This document shows positions 34,136-45,034 of a stretch of DNA of 64,000 nucleotides, piece by piece. Positions within the stretch are counted from its first letter, which is position 1; each line of letters opens with the position of its first letter. A program made the translations under genes and the position numbers. The notes under the pieces were generated by a model. It worked only from the letters and a program-made list of their open reading frames with translations, ran no database searches and was not told where the DNA came from. The stretch is from Cyprinodon diabolis (lineage: Eukaryota > Chordata > Actinopteri > Cyprinodontiformes > Cyprinodontidae): NCBI GenBank assembly GCA_030533445.1, contig CM060080.1:18863377-18927376 (forward strand), written 5' to 3'.

Positions 34136-36828
34136 GCCGAATTCACTGATGAAAAGGCAAAAAACAAAACAAAACATTTCTTGATATAAATTTTGCAGCT
34201 CATCAGCATCATGTTATCACACTGGCTGTTGTTTCTAAGCAATGCTATCTGAAAGAAAGATAAGTAGATTGAATCCTGGGGTCCTTATTCATAGAATTAC
34301 GTATCCCTCTTAATACGTCAACTAAATATTTACTGTACACGAAGTGGGTTTTTTATAGTTTCTTTCATGATTAAAAATTTCTATACATCATTCTACATCA
34401 CTCCTGCAGCTTCAGGAAAAATAATTGCCAGACCTTACACATGTTCGTAAATGAATATCAAATGTTCCTGCTTTTGTCCGCCCAAACTTTATACACAAGG
34501 GTAGTTTCATCTAATGCTGATACAGAGGTCACGGTAAAACAAATGCACTAAACAAAGAAGATCCTCTGTTACCTGATTAATTGGAATCGCACCTCTCTTA
34601 GAGAGGGATTACTGCAGAAACCTAATTTCTCAGAGGTTTTCCTAGAAACATTTCCCTTTGCGCATGTTTACTCCTTATTCACAAAAGATGGTTCGAAATG
34701 TTGTGTAATTTAGGTCCATTATCTGCTTCCAAAAGCTTTTAGCAGAGAGAGAGATCCAGAGGGAATAAAGCTATTTTATTGTCACAAATACCTCTACTGG
34801 AACCAAGTAAGTGGTCTAATTATACATTTATCTTAGCTACCCCTTAGATCTCCTAGGTGAGATACATTTTTAATAGAATCTCCTTTCCCTTTTTTGGAGT
34901 TTATTTCCATTGCATTTTAACAATTTTAGTCAATTTAATGCACGACTTATAACAACAATATAGCCAAATGAGAAATGATTAACCAACCATGCTTGGCAGA
35001 ATTGCAGATGAACTGAATCTGGGTAAAGAACATTAAAGATGTGTATTTTTTGTAACAGCGCTCCGAATGATAATTGATCTTAGTTTGAAGGGTGGGCTAA
35101 CATTAAATATGTACTGATCTTTTTAATTTTTTTAAAACTAAGTATATAAATACATTGCTGTATCCCCATTTTGGTCAAACCATGTTGCAGTTTTTTTTTT
35201 CTATCTGTACTCCATTAAATGGTGTTTGGTTATGAGAAAAAAATGCATCCTTTATGAAGCCAAAAGAAAAAAGTCCAATCTTTCCAAACTGGTAGTCGTT
35301 ACTTTGCAAAACCAAAATATTTTCCCACAACAATGATAAAACTAAAGAAGAGGGGAAAAAAAAACAAAAAAAAAACACTCAAGTTCTTTGCAAACTATTT
35401 TTTTACATCTTAATTATGGCTTCAACTCAGCCTCTCTCAGAAACACACGGAAAGGTGAAGTGAAATCTGAGCAAAATACAACTGTCTTTCAGTGTTGAGG
35501 GAATAAAAATGGTGTTTGAAACAAGAAAATCGCTTGATATCTAATCTTAAACATGTAACAAAGAAATTGTTTATAAAGAATACATGCACTCCTTCGATGG
35601 TTATTACATTTCTGTTTAAGGTCTCATGAAGGCATTTTACTTTAATTTAATTGTATAATGTTGCATGTAAAGAATCTGGCCAACTTAGTGTAATACTAAC
35701 CCTTGAACTTTTCACACTCATTGTCTTCAATACAACAATAGTGTGTATTTTAGGGGCATTTCTATCTAAAAAAAAGTGCTCTATTGTGAAATAAAAATAT
35801 AAAAAACATTGTTTTCAATTGTTTGACAAATACAATCCCAGAAAATTTGACATTATTTTGTTTTCAAACCCTGTGATAGTAGCCAACTCATTCTATATAG
35901 ACGTATTCATTCACATAAAATAGAAACAGTTTAGTGCTTTCTAAGCAGTCAACCAAAAGAAGTGGTCCATAAGCAAACTGATGCAGATTATTATTGCCAA
36001 CCTGTTTTCAAATCTGCACAAAGGGCTAATATGTTTGTCAAGAACCAATCATTTGTCCACATGTCATTGCTCTACCTTACTTTGCAGGTTTAGGCTGTAC
36101 ATGGATGAACCCTATAAAACAGCCTGGCTTCATATGTCAGGATTATTATATTTTTGATCCAAAACAGATAAGTACAATAAATTGCCTCTCATCCAAAGTA
36201 ATGGTTCATAATTATTTGCTCAGATAGGAGGGTTGCTGGGTGCAGAAAAAGCAACTGGATGGCTTTTCTGCCTGCATGGCAAGTGGACCATTGATCTGTC
36301 TAGATGCAATCCTCCCACCAAGAAATTAAGAGGTAATAGTTTTCTTGAGGCTCATTTTTAAATCAAACTTTGAGAAACTTTTTACAAAACTTATAATCAG
36401 CAAGGATCACTAGCAGGAGATTTACTGTTTTGGCCTAAAGGACTGTGGAAGCAAGGACTAGGTTGTCCTTACCAAGGTGGCAAAGAGACTCCTGGAATAT
36501 ATCCAGTGAGTTTTTTTTAGCTTTTGTGTCAAAATGATGCCAGCTGCAACATTTTCTGTTACTAGTCCCACTGCATTAGTACTGTGCAATATTTCTAACG
36601 CAAAAGGCTGATTGGAGTTAGGTTGCTAATCTTTTCCGCATTCTGAACATTCATTTTTCCATATAAAAGTGACATTTAGCCAGTTGGACAGAGTTTAATG
36701 GCAGCAGATGCTCACATAAGACACCTTTGACATTGCCCGAATGGTTAAAGTCCCAGACATTTGTCTCTATCTCTCTCTTTTAAATAATTTAGATATATTT
36801 TGCACTTGATTTTTAATATTGTGAAGCC
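34136..36828. other. Unique DNA, no gene seen
   Basis: No gene or recognised repeat. 34,560-34,660 contains GATTAATTGGAAT and a short GC-richer inverted motif (CTCTTAGAGAGG), which may be regulatory or chance. Confidence 0.5.
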
Positions 36829-37040
36829 CAGGCGTGCTCAAGTCCAGTCCTCAAGAGCTACCATCCTGTAACTTTTAGATACATCTCTTCTCTAACACAC
36901 CTGAACCTAAAGGTTTAATCCCCTCATTTAGCTCAGCAGTGGTATGGTTGTGAACCACTCATTTGATTCAGGTGTGTTATAAATGAGGTGAATCAAAAAG
37001 TTGCAGGATAGTAGGTCTCGAGGACTGGACTGAATGCCTG
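36829..37040. mobile_element. Short hAT MITE
   Basis: The ends are CAGGCGTGCTCAAGTCCAGT and, inverted, GGACTGGACTGAATGCCTG. Inside, an ACACACCTGAA segment and a TTCAGGTGTGTTA segment are also inverted, so the 212-bp unit folds nearly end to end. This is a common teleost hAT MITE layout. The 8-bp flanks GTGAAGCC and ATCTAGCC match at 5 of 8 positions, which suggests an old insertion. Confidence 0.75.
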
Positions 37041-37084
37041 ATCTAGCCCTTTCATTAAGGGAATTTTTTCTGTCTAGTCTGAAT

Positions 37085-37325
37085 ATGTTTCTATGAGCCC
37101 CAGACGGCTCAGCAGATGGCTGCTCACACTGAACCTGGTTCTGGAGATTTCTTCCTGTTGAAAGGGAGTTTTCCTCTCCACTGTTGCTTCAAGCATACTT
37201 GGTATGAGGGATCACCTTCAAGTCAATGAGTCGATGCAATCAGCTGGTTTTCCTTAGATAGAAAACTTAGATTCAATTGGACTGTGTGATCTGGCTGAAT
37301 TGTCTTTGTAAAGTGTCTTGAAAAT
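37085..37325 (+). repeat. Teleost LINE-type 3' segment
   Basis: It contains 'cagatggctgctcacactga', 'cctggttctggag', 'tttcttcctgttgaaaggga', 'gttttcctctccactgt', and a 'taaagtgtcttgaaaatga' end. These are the ordered blocks of a repeat very common at the 3' ends of fish LINE or SINE copies, normally ending near 'ggcgctatataaa'. The last part is decayed here. Confidence 0.7.
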
Positions 37326-39413
37326 GACACATATAAGACATTTTAGTAGGCAATGCACCAAAATGGGTGCCAAAACTGTAAATCCACATTTACCCCCAGG
37401 AATGGGTCCATTACTGTCAAAACAGCAGCAAGAAAAGCATTCTACTCTTTTAATTGAATATGGTGTCTGGGGCTGGTCAATGAATCTGATTTTATTCAGT
37501 TTCACTTTTTTTTTTATCAAAGCAGGGCAATAAATGTCAGAGTTAAGCCACAAACCTCTGAGAAATCAATGAGCAACTGGGAATTCTTAAGACTTTTAAT
37601 TGAAATCGGGTTTAAGTAGTTGTTTCTGTAGTATACGTATTAAGTGTTTTAGCAGTTTACAAACTAAAATGTCAAAACAGAGTTAAACAAGGCACATTTT
37701 TGCATTAGGCAGAGCCAATTTTCCTATGGCATGATAAGAAATTCCAGAAAAACTGCTTGGCAGATGACAGACCACCTCTAGGCCACTCTTTATTACAAAT
37801 AAACAAACTCCTCCAGCAAACAGCATTTCACTTGATATCTTCTGCTGCCAGTCAGCTTCGGCTTCTCTGTTATGCGCAAAAGAGCTAGAAATCAATGCTC
37901 AATCACTTTCACACTGTCTTTGGCTACAGGCATTAAGATAATTTTTTTGTCTTTGTTTTGACTCCGCAGAGAGTCTAATTCACAATCTGTTCAGGAGTCG
38001 TCAGCGTTGGCTCATTTTCAATCAATTAGCGTCACAGGAGATTTTGTTGGTGCAGAGCTTTGAACGCTTTATAACAAATGGAAATTTCTTGAGCTTTACC
38101 GCTCTTTGCAGTAGCTCCTGCAACTTGTCAGTACCTGTTACGGACCCAGTATAAAAAATAAAATTGTTAAAAAGTGTTTGAGTTCTGAAAACTTTTTCTC
38201 TGTTTTGCACATCCTCAAACATATTTTATTCACCCTGTCCAGATTATTACCTTTAAGAAGATGCAGGGTGCACCATGTACTGCTAGGACTTGTCATTATC
38301 CGTGATGGTTGAAATATAACAAAAAAAATGTTGCACATTTTACATCAATATTATTCTAGCACTGTTTGAAACTGCTGCAAAAAGTCCCACACATCACAGC
38401 CTTACAGCATCTGTATTTGTTCCATCCTCTCTAAAGATCGCCATTAAGATGTGTAAAGAAGCTCCTCACCCATCTTAGTTATTTAGAACTTTCCAACTGA
38501 ACTGTGGCTAACAGAGGATGTTAGCATAAGTATTTACTTAGCATTTCTTTGATCCATATTTTAATCCAGACTGGCTTTTAACTCAATGGCTCCCCTATCC
38601 TATTTTCCAAAACCTGAATTTAGAAAGATGAAACAGTGATCACGACGTCAAGAAGGCTTTGTGCAAAGAATTATACATACACATCCACTCAACTGTGAAA
38701 CTTGTATGATGTAAAATATAATCTGGTCTTGCCAATAGGTGTCTACCAGATTCCCCTTCATGTTTTTGATGTATCTCTGGTGAGTACACCTGATTTAAAT
38801 AACTGCCTTTTCTTCCCAGCATGCCATTAAGTGCATTGGAAGGCTATTAATCACCAGTTTAAGTTAGATGTCTAGCACAAGAGAAATTCCTAAAACAGGC
38901 AGTGCAATGTATAACGAGGAACCCCAGGCAATCTTTGCTCTAGATTACTGAAAGAATTGACAACTTACATGATAACAATGATAGTAAGATTATATCCCTT
39001 TTCAACAGGAGGTTGAAAAAGTAGACACAGTACAAGGTATGGGCTATGAGGGTGTCAATTCTCAGTCATAAGGGTTCATGTTCACTATTAAACAGGCTTA
39101 AATTGGGGGCAACTGGACTTTGGCTTAGAAATTCTTAAGATGTTTTGACACCTATCCAGTTGTCTTTGTTAATTCTATCAGCTCACATCAAAGCGAACTG
39201 TAGTTGGAGCGCTGATGTTTTTTAAGCAAAATGAGGTCCATCCTTTGATTGCAAGTCAGATGCTAATCAATTGCCCCAACGTCGTCCACCTGGGTTTTTG
39301 GCATATTTAACAGTATGGGTATGCGTTAGGCCTTTTGAATCTTGAGTGTGCTTGTGCAATTTCTCTACAATGAGTTCCATGGCCGAATTGTAGATAGTTG
39401 GAATATTCGTGCA
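37326..39413. other. Unique DNA, no gene seen
   Basis: 37,900-38,120 is a repeat-free block with HMG- and homeobox-like cores (CTTTGTTTTG, TCTAATTCA, CAATTAGCG) that may be conserved. No gene is supported in this stretch. Confidence 0.45.
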
Positions 39414-39543
39414 TCCATTTTCTCCTGCTAAATCCTTGTCAGGGTCACTGTTGGGACAATGCCGATCTCTGGCAGTCTATGGGCAAAAGGCGGGATACAA
39501 CACCAGTCTGCTGCATGGCAACAGGGAGACACACAAAAGCATG

Positions 39544-39595
<52 letters not shown>

Positions 39596-39690
39596 CGGGA
39601 TATTTAGAGATGTCAAATAACCTAATAATCATGTTTTTGGACTGTGGGAGGAAGCCTGAGAACCTGGAGAGAACCCACGGAATGGGAATC
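39414..39690 (-). mobile_element. GATG-family SINE, minus strand, with CA array
   Basis: On the minus strand it retains 'ggcttcctcccacagtccaa', 'aaacatgattattaggttat', and a 'ccatagactgccagagatcg' stretch. A CA array has grown inside it (39,547-39,592) at the position where this SINE normally has a short GT run. Confidence 0.75.
39547..39592. repeat. (CA)n microsatellite
   Basis: About 23 uninterrupted CA units inside the minus-strand SINE. Likely polymorphic. Confidence 0.95.
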
Positions 39691-39740
39691 TTATTAATAG
39701 TAAATAAATCATACTCTGTCCCAAGTTTTGAACATCTTAA

Positions 39741-40520
39741 AGGAATAGTACACCCAAAACATGATTAGCCTTCATTTTCTACTCACCCCCATGCTGAAAA
39801 ACACTCCTGGAGTACTTTTTTGATATCTCAAATGCATCTGGAGATCTGGGAGGCTTCTTGCTGTCTGCTGACATTCATATAATGGAGGTCTATGGTGCCC
39901 GAGGCAGAAAGTTCCATAAAAGTCCACAAAAAACGTGTCAATATTCCTCCATACTGCTCGTCCAATGTATTCCAAGTGTCCTGAGTTGGTAGTGTCCATA
40001 ATTTACTCGAAACAAAGTAATTTAGAATGTTTTTAGAGCATAAACAGTAATGTATAGGATTTCCTAAAAGCGCGCGCCTGCGAGTTCACGAGTCTACGGA
40101 AACTGCGGCAGACCAAACCAGATGAAAGTGTGCATTCAGCGTCTGCTCTTGATAATGCAAGTGTAGAAGAAGAAATGTGCTGTTTACCTGTGCAAAGAAA
40201 GAAACAACGAAAGAAAAATGTCTGAGGACTTCAGTGTTGAGGAAGAGCATGAGTTCTTTACCGAGCTGAATGCGCACTTTCATCTGGTTTCGTCTGCCGC
40301 GGTTTTCTTAGGCTCATGAACCCGCAGGCGCGCAATTTTACAATTGCATGCATTTCAATGAAATGCAATTGCTTCAACTTCATGCCACCCGATTTTCCAA
40401 CAGATCGTCAGATTGGATGCTACCGTAAATGTGCCACAATTGCTTGGTGGCCAAGAACATGGACCAGTTTTCCCATTAATGACATTTCCAAATACCAAAT
40501 TATTCTGTTGAGTTAATTTA
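39741..40520. mobile_element. TTAA-type element with internal fold-back, right end unclear
   Basis: The left end is TTAA (39,737-39,740) followed by AGGAATAGTACACCC, the start of a family of TTAA-flanked MITEs abundant in fish. Inside, 40,068-40,139 and 40,264-40,335 are inverted repeats of about 72 bp with few mismatches, separated by about 125 bp. A small plus-strand frame, MSEDFSVEEEHEFFTELNAH, runs through the loop into the right arm and then stops. No matching right terminus was found. The end is set near the poly-A run (40,527-40,548) and is approximate. Confidence 0.6.
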
Positions 40521-40526
40521 CTTTGT

Positions 40527-43500
40527 AAAAAAAAAAAAAAAAAAAAAACATTTTCTTTAGCACGTTATTTTCTGAGACCAATTAGTTATATTGAACATTA
40601 ATGTTCTATGACGAGCGCCTTGATGTACTATGATGAATGGACTTTGACTCATAAATAAAAAAAATGTTTCTTTGTGGCCCTTTAAGGTTTTTAGGGTCAA
40701 TATTTAGATTTTTCAGATAAAATTTCTGTCTGAAATTGTATAAAAAATATAATTATATGATTCAGCAAGGTCTCAAAGGATAATTCTTGTTTCATCAGCC
40801 TGTGGAGATAAAGTAATTCACAATTTCAGTGCTGATGAAATATGAATCAAACAGCACACATTTCCTTCTGATGCACACTACTTTATTTTTGGTTTAGCTC
40901 AACAGTTGAAGTCTGAAGGCAGTGAGCTGAGTCAACACCTAATTTATAACCAAAATCAGACATGCAGGACAGCCATCGGTCAATCCACAGTCCATCTCCC
41001 TTCCTTCCCCCGTTGGAACAGTATATTAAATTTTTTTTTTTCAATTTCATCACACACACTACCAGACTGGTCCCAGGGCTCATTATAGAGGGAGAAAAAA
41101 AAAAACATTTAAAGGAAATAAACAGACTCGCCTCATCTCCTATTTCACCATTTCCTCAGGAGAGGAGATGTAAGCAACTTTTCATCTTCCAAAATATAGC
41201 CTAAAAAAAGGTAGCTGGGAATAGGGATGTAGAAAGTTATGTTGCATCTCTGTTCAAGTAAAGCTTCATGCTTTTCACCAGAGTAAAGCAGTAGTTTTTG
41301 GCTAGTTATGGTATTTAACGGAATTCGTCATGATAGATGTCTGGGTTCAAACAACAATATCAGAAAACCTCAATTTCTAAAAGTTGCTGAAAAAATAATT
41401 CCCCTGTAACGGGGGGAACTTGATACCTTCATTCTTACCTTCCTCCCAACCATGTGGACTTTCTGTCTTTTCTTTCCTTTCACTTTTTCCATTCCTTCCC
41501 CCTCTTTGGTCCCCTGCTGCCACAATGCTCCATGTAAATTCTGGAGCATCCCCAAAGTGGATGCCGCATGTTCTGCTGCCACCAAGGCATCGCTGACCTG
41601 GAGAAAGAAAGACATGTACTTTCCGGTAAAGCACTCAAAACGGATGCAATAGCAGTGTTTCTGCAAATAAAGCAGAGATCATACCAAAAACGCAAGAAAG
41701 AAACAATAATTAACTGATTATCCCACTTCAAAGAGGAAAAAACTCCATGGAATAATTAGTTTACACCACTACAATACAGGCAGCGTGATAAAGTAAGCAT
41801 ATCAACAAAACTTACAGAAATACTATTAGAATAATTAATTTTAACAATAAAACAGATTTCCAATGAGGTAAAACCATTGAAATACTTCCCAGAACCTTTC
41901 AAATCCAACATTTTCTAAAAAAGAACACATGCTTTGACACACAAGCAGTTAAAGCAAAAAACAGTTATTTTGAAATCATATAGATAAGAAGCCTCTACAC
42001 CACAATTAGTCAATACTAATTTTTTGTAGTTATTGGACCTTAAGCTCCAAAAGTTTTGCTGTGCACACTAATATTAAGTATATGAAGCCACAAATAGAAA
42101 TAGTGTAATAAAACTCATCACTCTGAGTAATTTCACAATTATGCAACCAGATTGAGAGGGAGATTTAATAAATATCAAAAACAGAAGGACTGTATCTAAT
42201 GACATTGTTGTTACTTTTGGTAAAGGAGCGCTGGCTCTGTTTGGCTCCAAGCTTAAGGGGCATCTGGCTCTAACAGGCAGATGGCTGCTCCTACCTCAGC
42301 CCTGTTGACACACACATATGGTAATAGAGATGGAGAAATATTGGTAAAATGAAAAGAAATTAATTTACTTAGATGTATTATAGAAACACCAGTGATACAC
42401 TGCATCAAACTGGTTCAGTTACTGTAGACATTTTTAAAAATGTACTCTGCACTCTATCATTCTTTATCTTTACAAATGGGTCTTGTTTTGTGTACAGTAG
42501 CAGCCTTAGATGACCGGGAAAACGCGGAGCGCAGCATGGCTAGACACAGTGTCTATTGTCAGTAATGCAAATATATTTATGATTGGTTCAGAAACTGAGA
42601 TAACATCAGTATCATATTTTTTTCTGTTGGAAAGAAATGCATGAATAAAACTGTGTATGGCTGGGAAACAATCCCATATCATAAACCCTCCAACACTGTG
42701 CTTTAAAGTTTGTTAGTGCTATATTTCGTGGAAAATACAGAAAACCACAAAATCATGAAACACTATCAAATATGCTTTACTTGTTCAGTGTCAGTTTTGA
42801 GATATTCTATTAGATATTCTAAACGAGGCCTATAGATTTTTGCCCTCTTCTTTAAACTGCCCTACAAAAAAATATTGTTTGCAGGGAGAGAAATGAGGTT
42901 CCTCCCTTTTATCTGCCTTTCAGTCATTGCAGACTAACCTCATAAATGTTCATCCCTTTAGCTTGTTAAATCACTTCTAGGCAGCTGTGTCAAAGTGCTT
43001 TTAATTGTAATGTTCCACACAAGATGAAGTGAGTACTGAATTATCTGTCCACTTCTGTTTTTCCAGTTCACTAAGAATAAGAGCTTGCATGGGGCAGTTA
43101 TAATTTTACGTTGTACCAACAAACAGGTAAAAATGTTGAAAAATGCTAATAACAGAAAGTGCAGCATGATCAAAATAAAATCTCCAGTAGAGGGTACTTC
43201 CATGTCTGCCTGAAGGGATGCAATACTGCGGCAAAGGTAATGCCTCTAACATTCATTCTTACAAAACATTTTTCAACCCCTGAAACTAAGCACAACTATT
43301 TCAACAAAAAACCATGGCATCTCCTTATTGTGTGAATTATAACTGCAATCTTACCGCTCCCACTTAGAGGAATGGGAATCTATTCAAAGATGACCGATGA
43401 TGTAAATCAGCACAAAGCGAATAAGATTTAAATCCGGACATTTGCAGTACAAACAACAGCTTCTACATCCTTTAAAGTAAGACGCTACCTGCGTGAGGAG

Positions 43501-43997
43501 ACAAAGATTTTTAAATACTGCAACGCCAAATGCCGGCTATCCTATAACTCCTACAGTAATAAGTCAATAATAGGCCTGAGAAATAAATCATTTGCTGATT
43601 AAATCTAATCGCGGTTCAGTTAGTACTTGAGCATAGGTGAAGGTCTGCTGAAAAAGATAAAAACATTGGATAACATAAGAGCAGGAAAATGAGCTCATTT
43701 GACTTAAAAGACCAAATATCAAATTAATAAAAAAGAAAAAAATGGATCTTAAAGTAGGTCAGTTCTATGGAAGTGAAAACGGGGGGTTCTTCTCACCCAT
43801 CTGAAACAGTCTCTTTGTTGGAAACAATAGATAAAATATAAACAATTGTAATCTTTGCTCTTAAGCAAAAACCATGCAAAGCTGAGGATGATCACATCAT
43901 AGCCTATACTAACACAGATGGTATAGGTTCTTCATTAAAGATGTTGATACCATTTTCTCCATCGTTCTGTTTTTATTTTCTCACCCAAGGTACTTTG
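40527..43997. other. Unique DNA with A runs and one exon-like stretch
   Basis: A 22-base A run opens this stretch. No repeat is recognised up to 44,000. 41,439-41,597 on the minus strand is exon-like and is listed separately. Near 43,314 an ATG followed by SPYCVNYNC looks superficially like a THAP-finger start but ends after 17 codons. Confidence 0.45.
41439..41597 (-). CDS. Candidate 53-codon coding exon, function unknown
   Basis: On the minus strand a pyrimidine-rich acceptor (TTTCTTTCTCCAG) precedes an open stretch that ends at a strong donor (GGAAG|GTAAGAATG). The 159 bases are a whole number of codons, so both splice junctions would be phase 0. The translation begins VSDALVAAEHAASTLGMLQN, an alanine-rich, helix-prone segment, and turns lysine-rich towards the end. 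Base composition is clearly less AT-rich than the flanks. I do not recognise the protein, and no neighbouring exon was found. It could be a lone exon of a gene with very large introns, or chance. Confidence 0.2.
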
Positions 43998-43999
43998 AT

Positions 44000-44325
44000 T
44001 TATGGTTGTGTTTGTAGGATTTTTCGCAGGATTACTTGAAAAGTTACAAAACCAGTGGTGTGCCTCTGGAAAAAAAAATCTATCCTATTTTGGTGATGAT
44101 CCAGATCAAAATCCAGATACAGGAATTTCTGAAAGGATTCTTCATCATTATTTGGCGGAACAAGCAGTTCCCCCCCCAAACCAGAGGGTGGCAGCAGTGA
44201 TAGTGGGTTTTAGTAAAAGGTGTAAGTCACAATATGGGGCAAAATTTGTTGCTTGGCGAAGGTCTACACACTCCGAGTCCTTTTCTAGTTTATGTTGCTA
44301 TGATAACTGTGATTAGTCCCCTCTT
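44000..44325 (+). repeat. Teleost interspersed repeat of unclear class
   Basis: Ordered hallmark blocks: 'ggattacttgaaaagtta', 'ttttggtgatgatccagatc', 'gatacaggaatttctgaaag', 'attcttcatcatta', 'gttgcttggcgaaggtct' and 'acactccgagtccttttcta'. I recall these as a widespread percomorph repeat, usually with GGCGGAGGTCTGCGCTCTC near its end. The open 104-codon frame across it follows from the repeat and has no domain. Confidence 0.6.
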
Positions 44326-44413
44326 ACAGCAGTAGCATAAATCTGATGAACTGTTAACTCGTTAAACTAAAAAAAAAAAAAAACAAAAAAAAAAAAACAG
44401 ATCATCCAACTTA

Positions 44414-45034
44414 AGCCCCTGTCACACCTTGATGATTTTGCCAGCGCATGCCTGACGTACGAAAAATCTAGCAAAAATGCTGGGATACGTTGGATAACTT
44501 ACAGGTATGTTTTGTATAAGTTATGAGCACCGTGAAGCAAGCTGAAGCACGCTGGCACACATTGACATATGGAAAGTACGTAGAGAATTTTTTATTACTT
44601 AAGGTATGCCGACTTATGCCATATGTGAGTGTGAAGGATCCTCCCTGTATTCATGCCCATGGCCACTACCTAAAAACTTCCTAGCAGACATTATGCTGAA
44701 ATGCTGCTACAGCAAACCTTCTTTATTATTTCTTTTTATTTATTTATTTCTTCTTTTTTTTTTGGTGGGCGATAAACAGCAGCTAGGATAATACCGCGAT
44801 CAAAGAAATCTTTTTATGCAGACTGCGAACCGTGACACTGGCTTGCGACATTTCATGGGCATTATGCTGCCTTGCATTATGCATACAGTAAGTTAGGTTG
44901 TCATTGGACATAAGCTCTAGAGTCGTTATGAATACTCTATGTATATGCCCAAATGTTTTGCATATTCCAGCATTTTAGAAGATTCTGGTAGGTCAGGCAT
45001 ACGCTGGCTGAATTGCCAAAGTGTGACAAGGGCT
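44414..45034. mobile_element. Long-TIR DNA transposon, copy 2 (inverted)
   Basis: The ends are AGCCCCTGTCACACCTTGA and, inverted, CAAAGTGTGACAAGGGCT, flanked by perfect TTA repeats (44,411-44,413 and 45,035-45,037). Its left arm and core match the right half of copy 1 (21,288-22,235) in reverse complement and vice versa. Shared features include the pyrimidine tract with TTTACTTATT-like units and a GATAAACAGCAGCTAGG segment. A 3-bp TWA duplication fits PIF/Harbinger. No transposase is present. Confidence 0.8.

Noticed and set aside
40203..40319. Loop frame starting MSEDFSVEEE considered as a fragment of the P2X7-like sequences seen in some fish repeats
   Set aside because: Only a loose acidic N-terminal resemblance. 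The diagnostic cysteine-rich region could not be found.
43314..43367. Short frame starting MASPYCVNYNC considered as a THAP finger
   Set aside because: It stops after 17 codons, and the downstream His and AVPTIF-like motifs of THAP domains are absent.
44002..44316. 104-codon plus-strand frame
   Set aside because: It overlaps a recognised interspersed repeat and has no protein domain.
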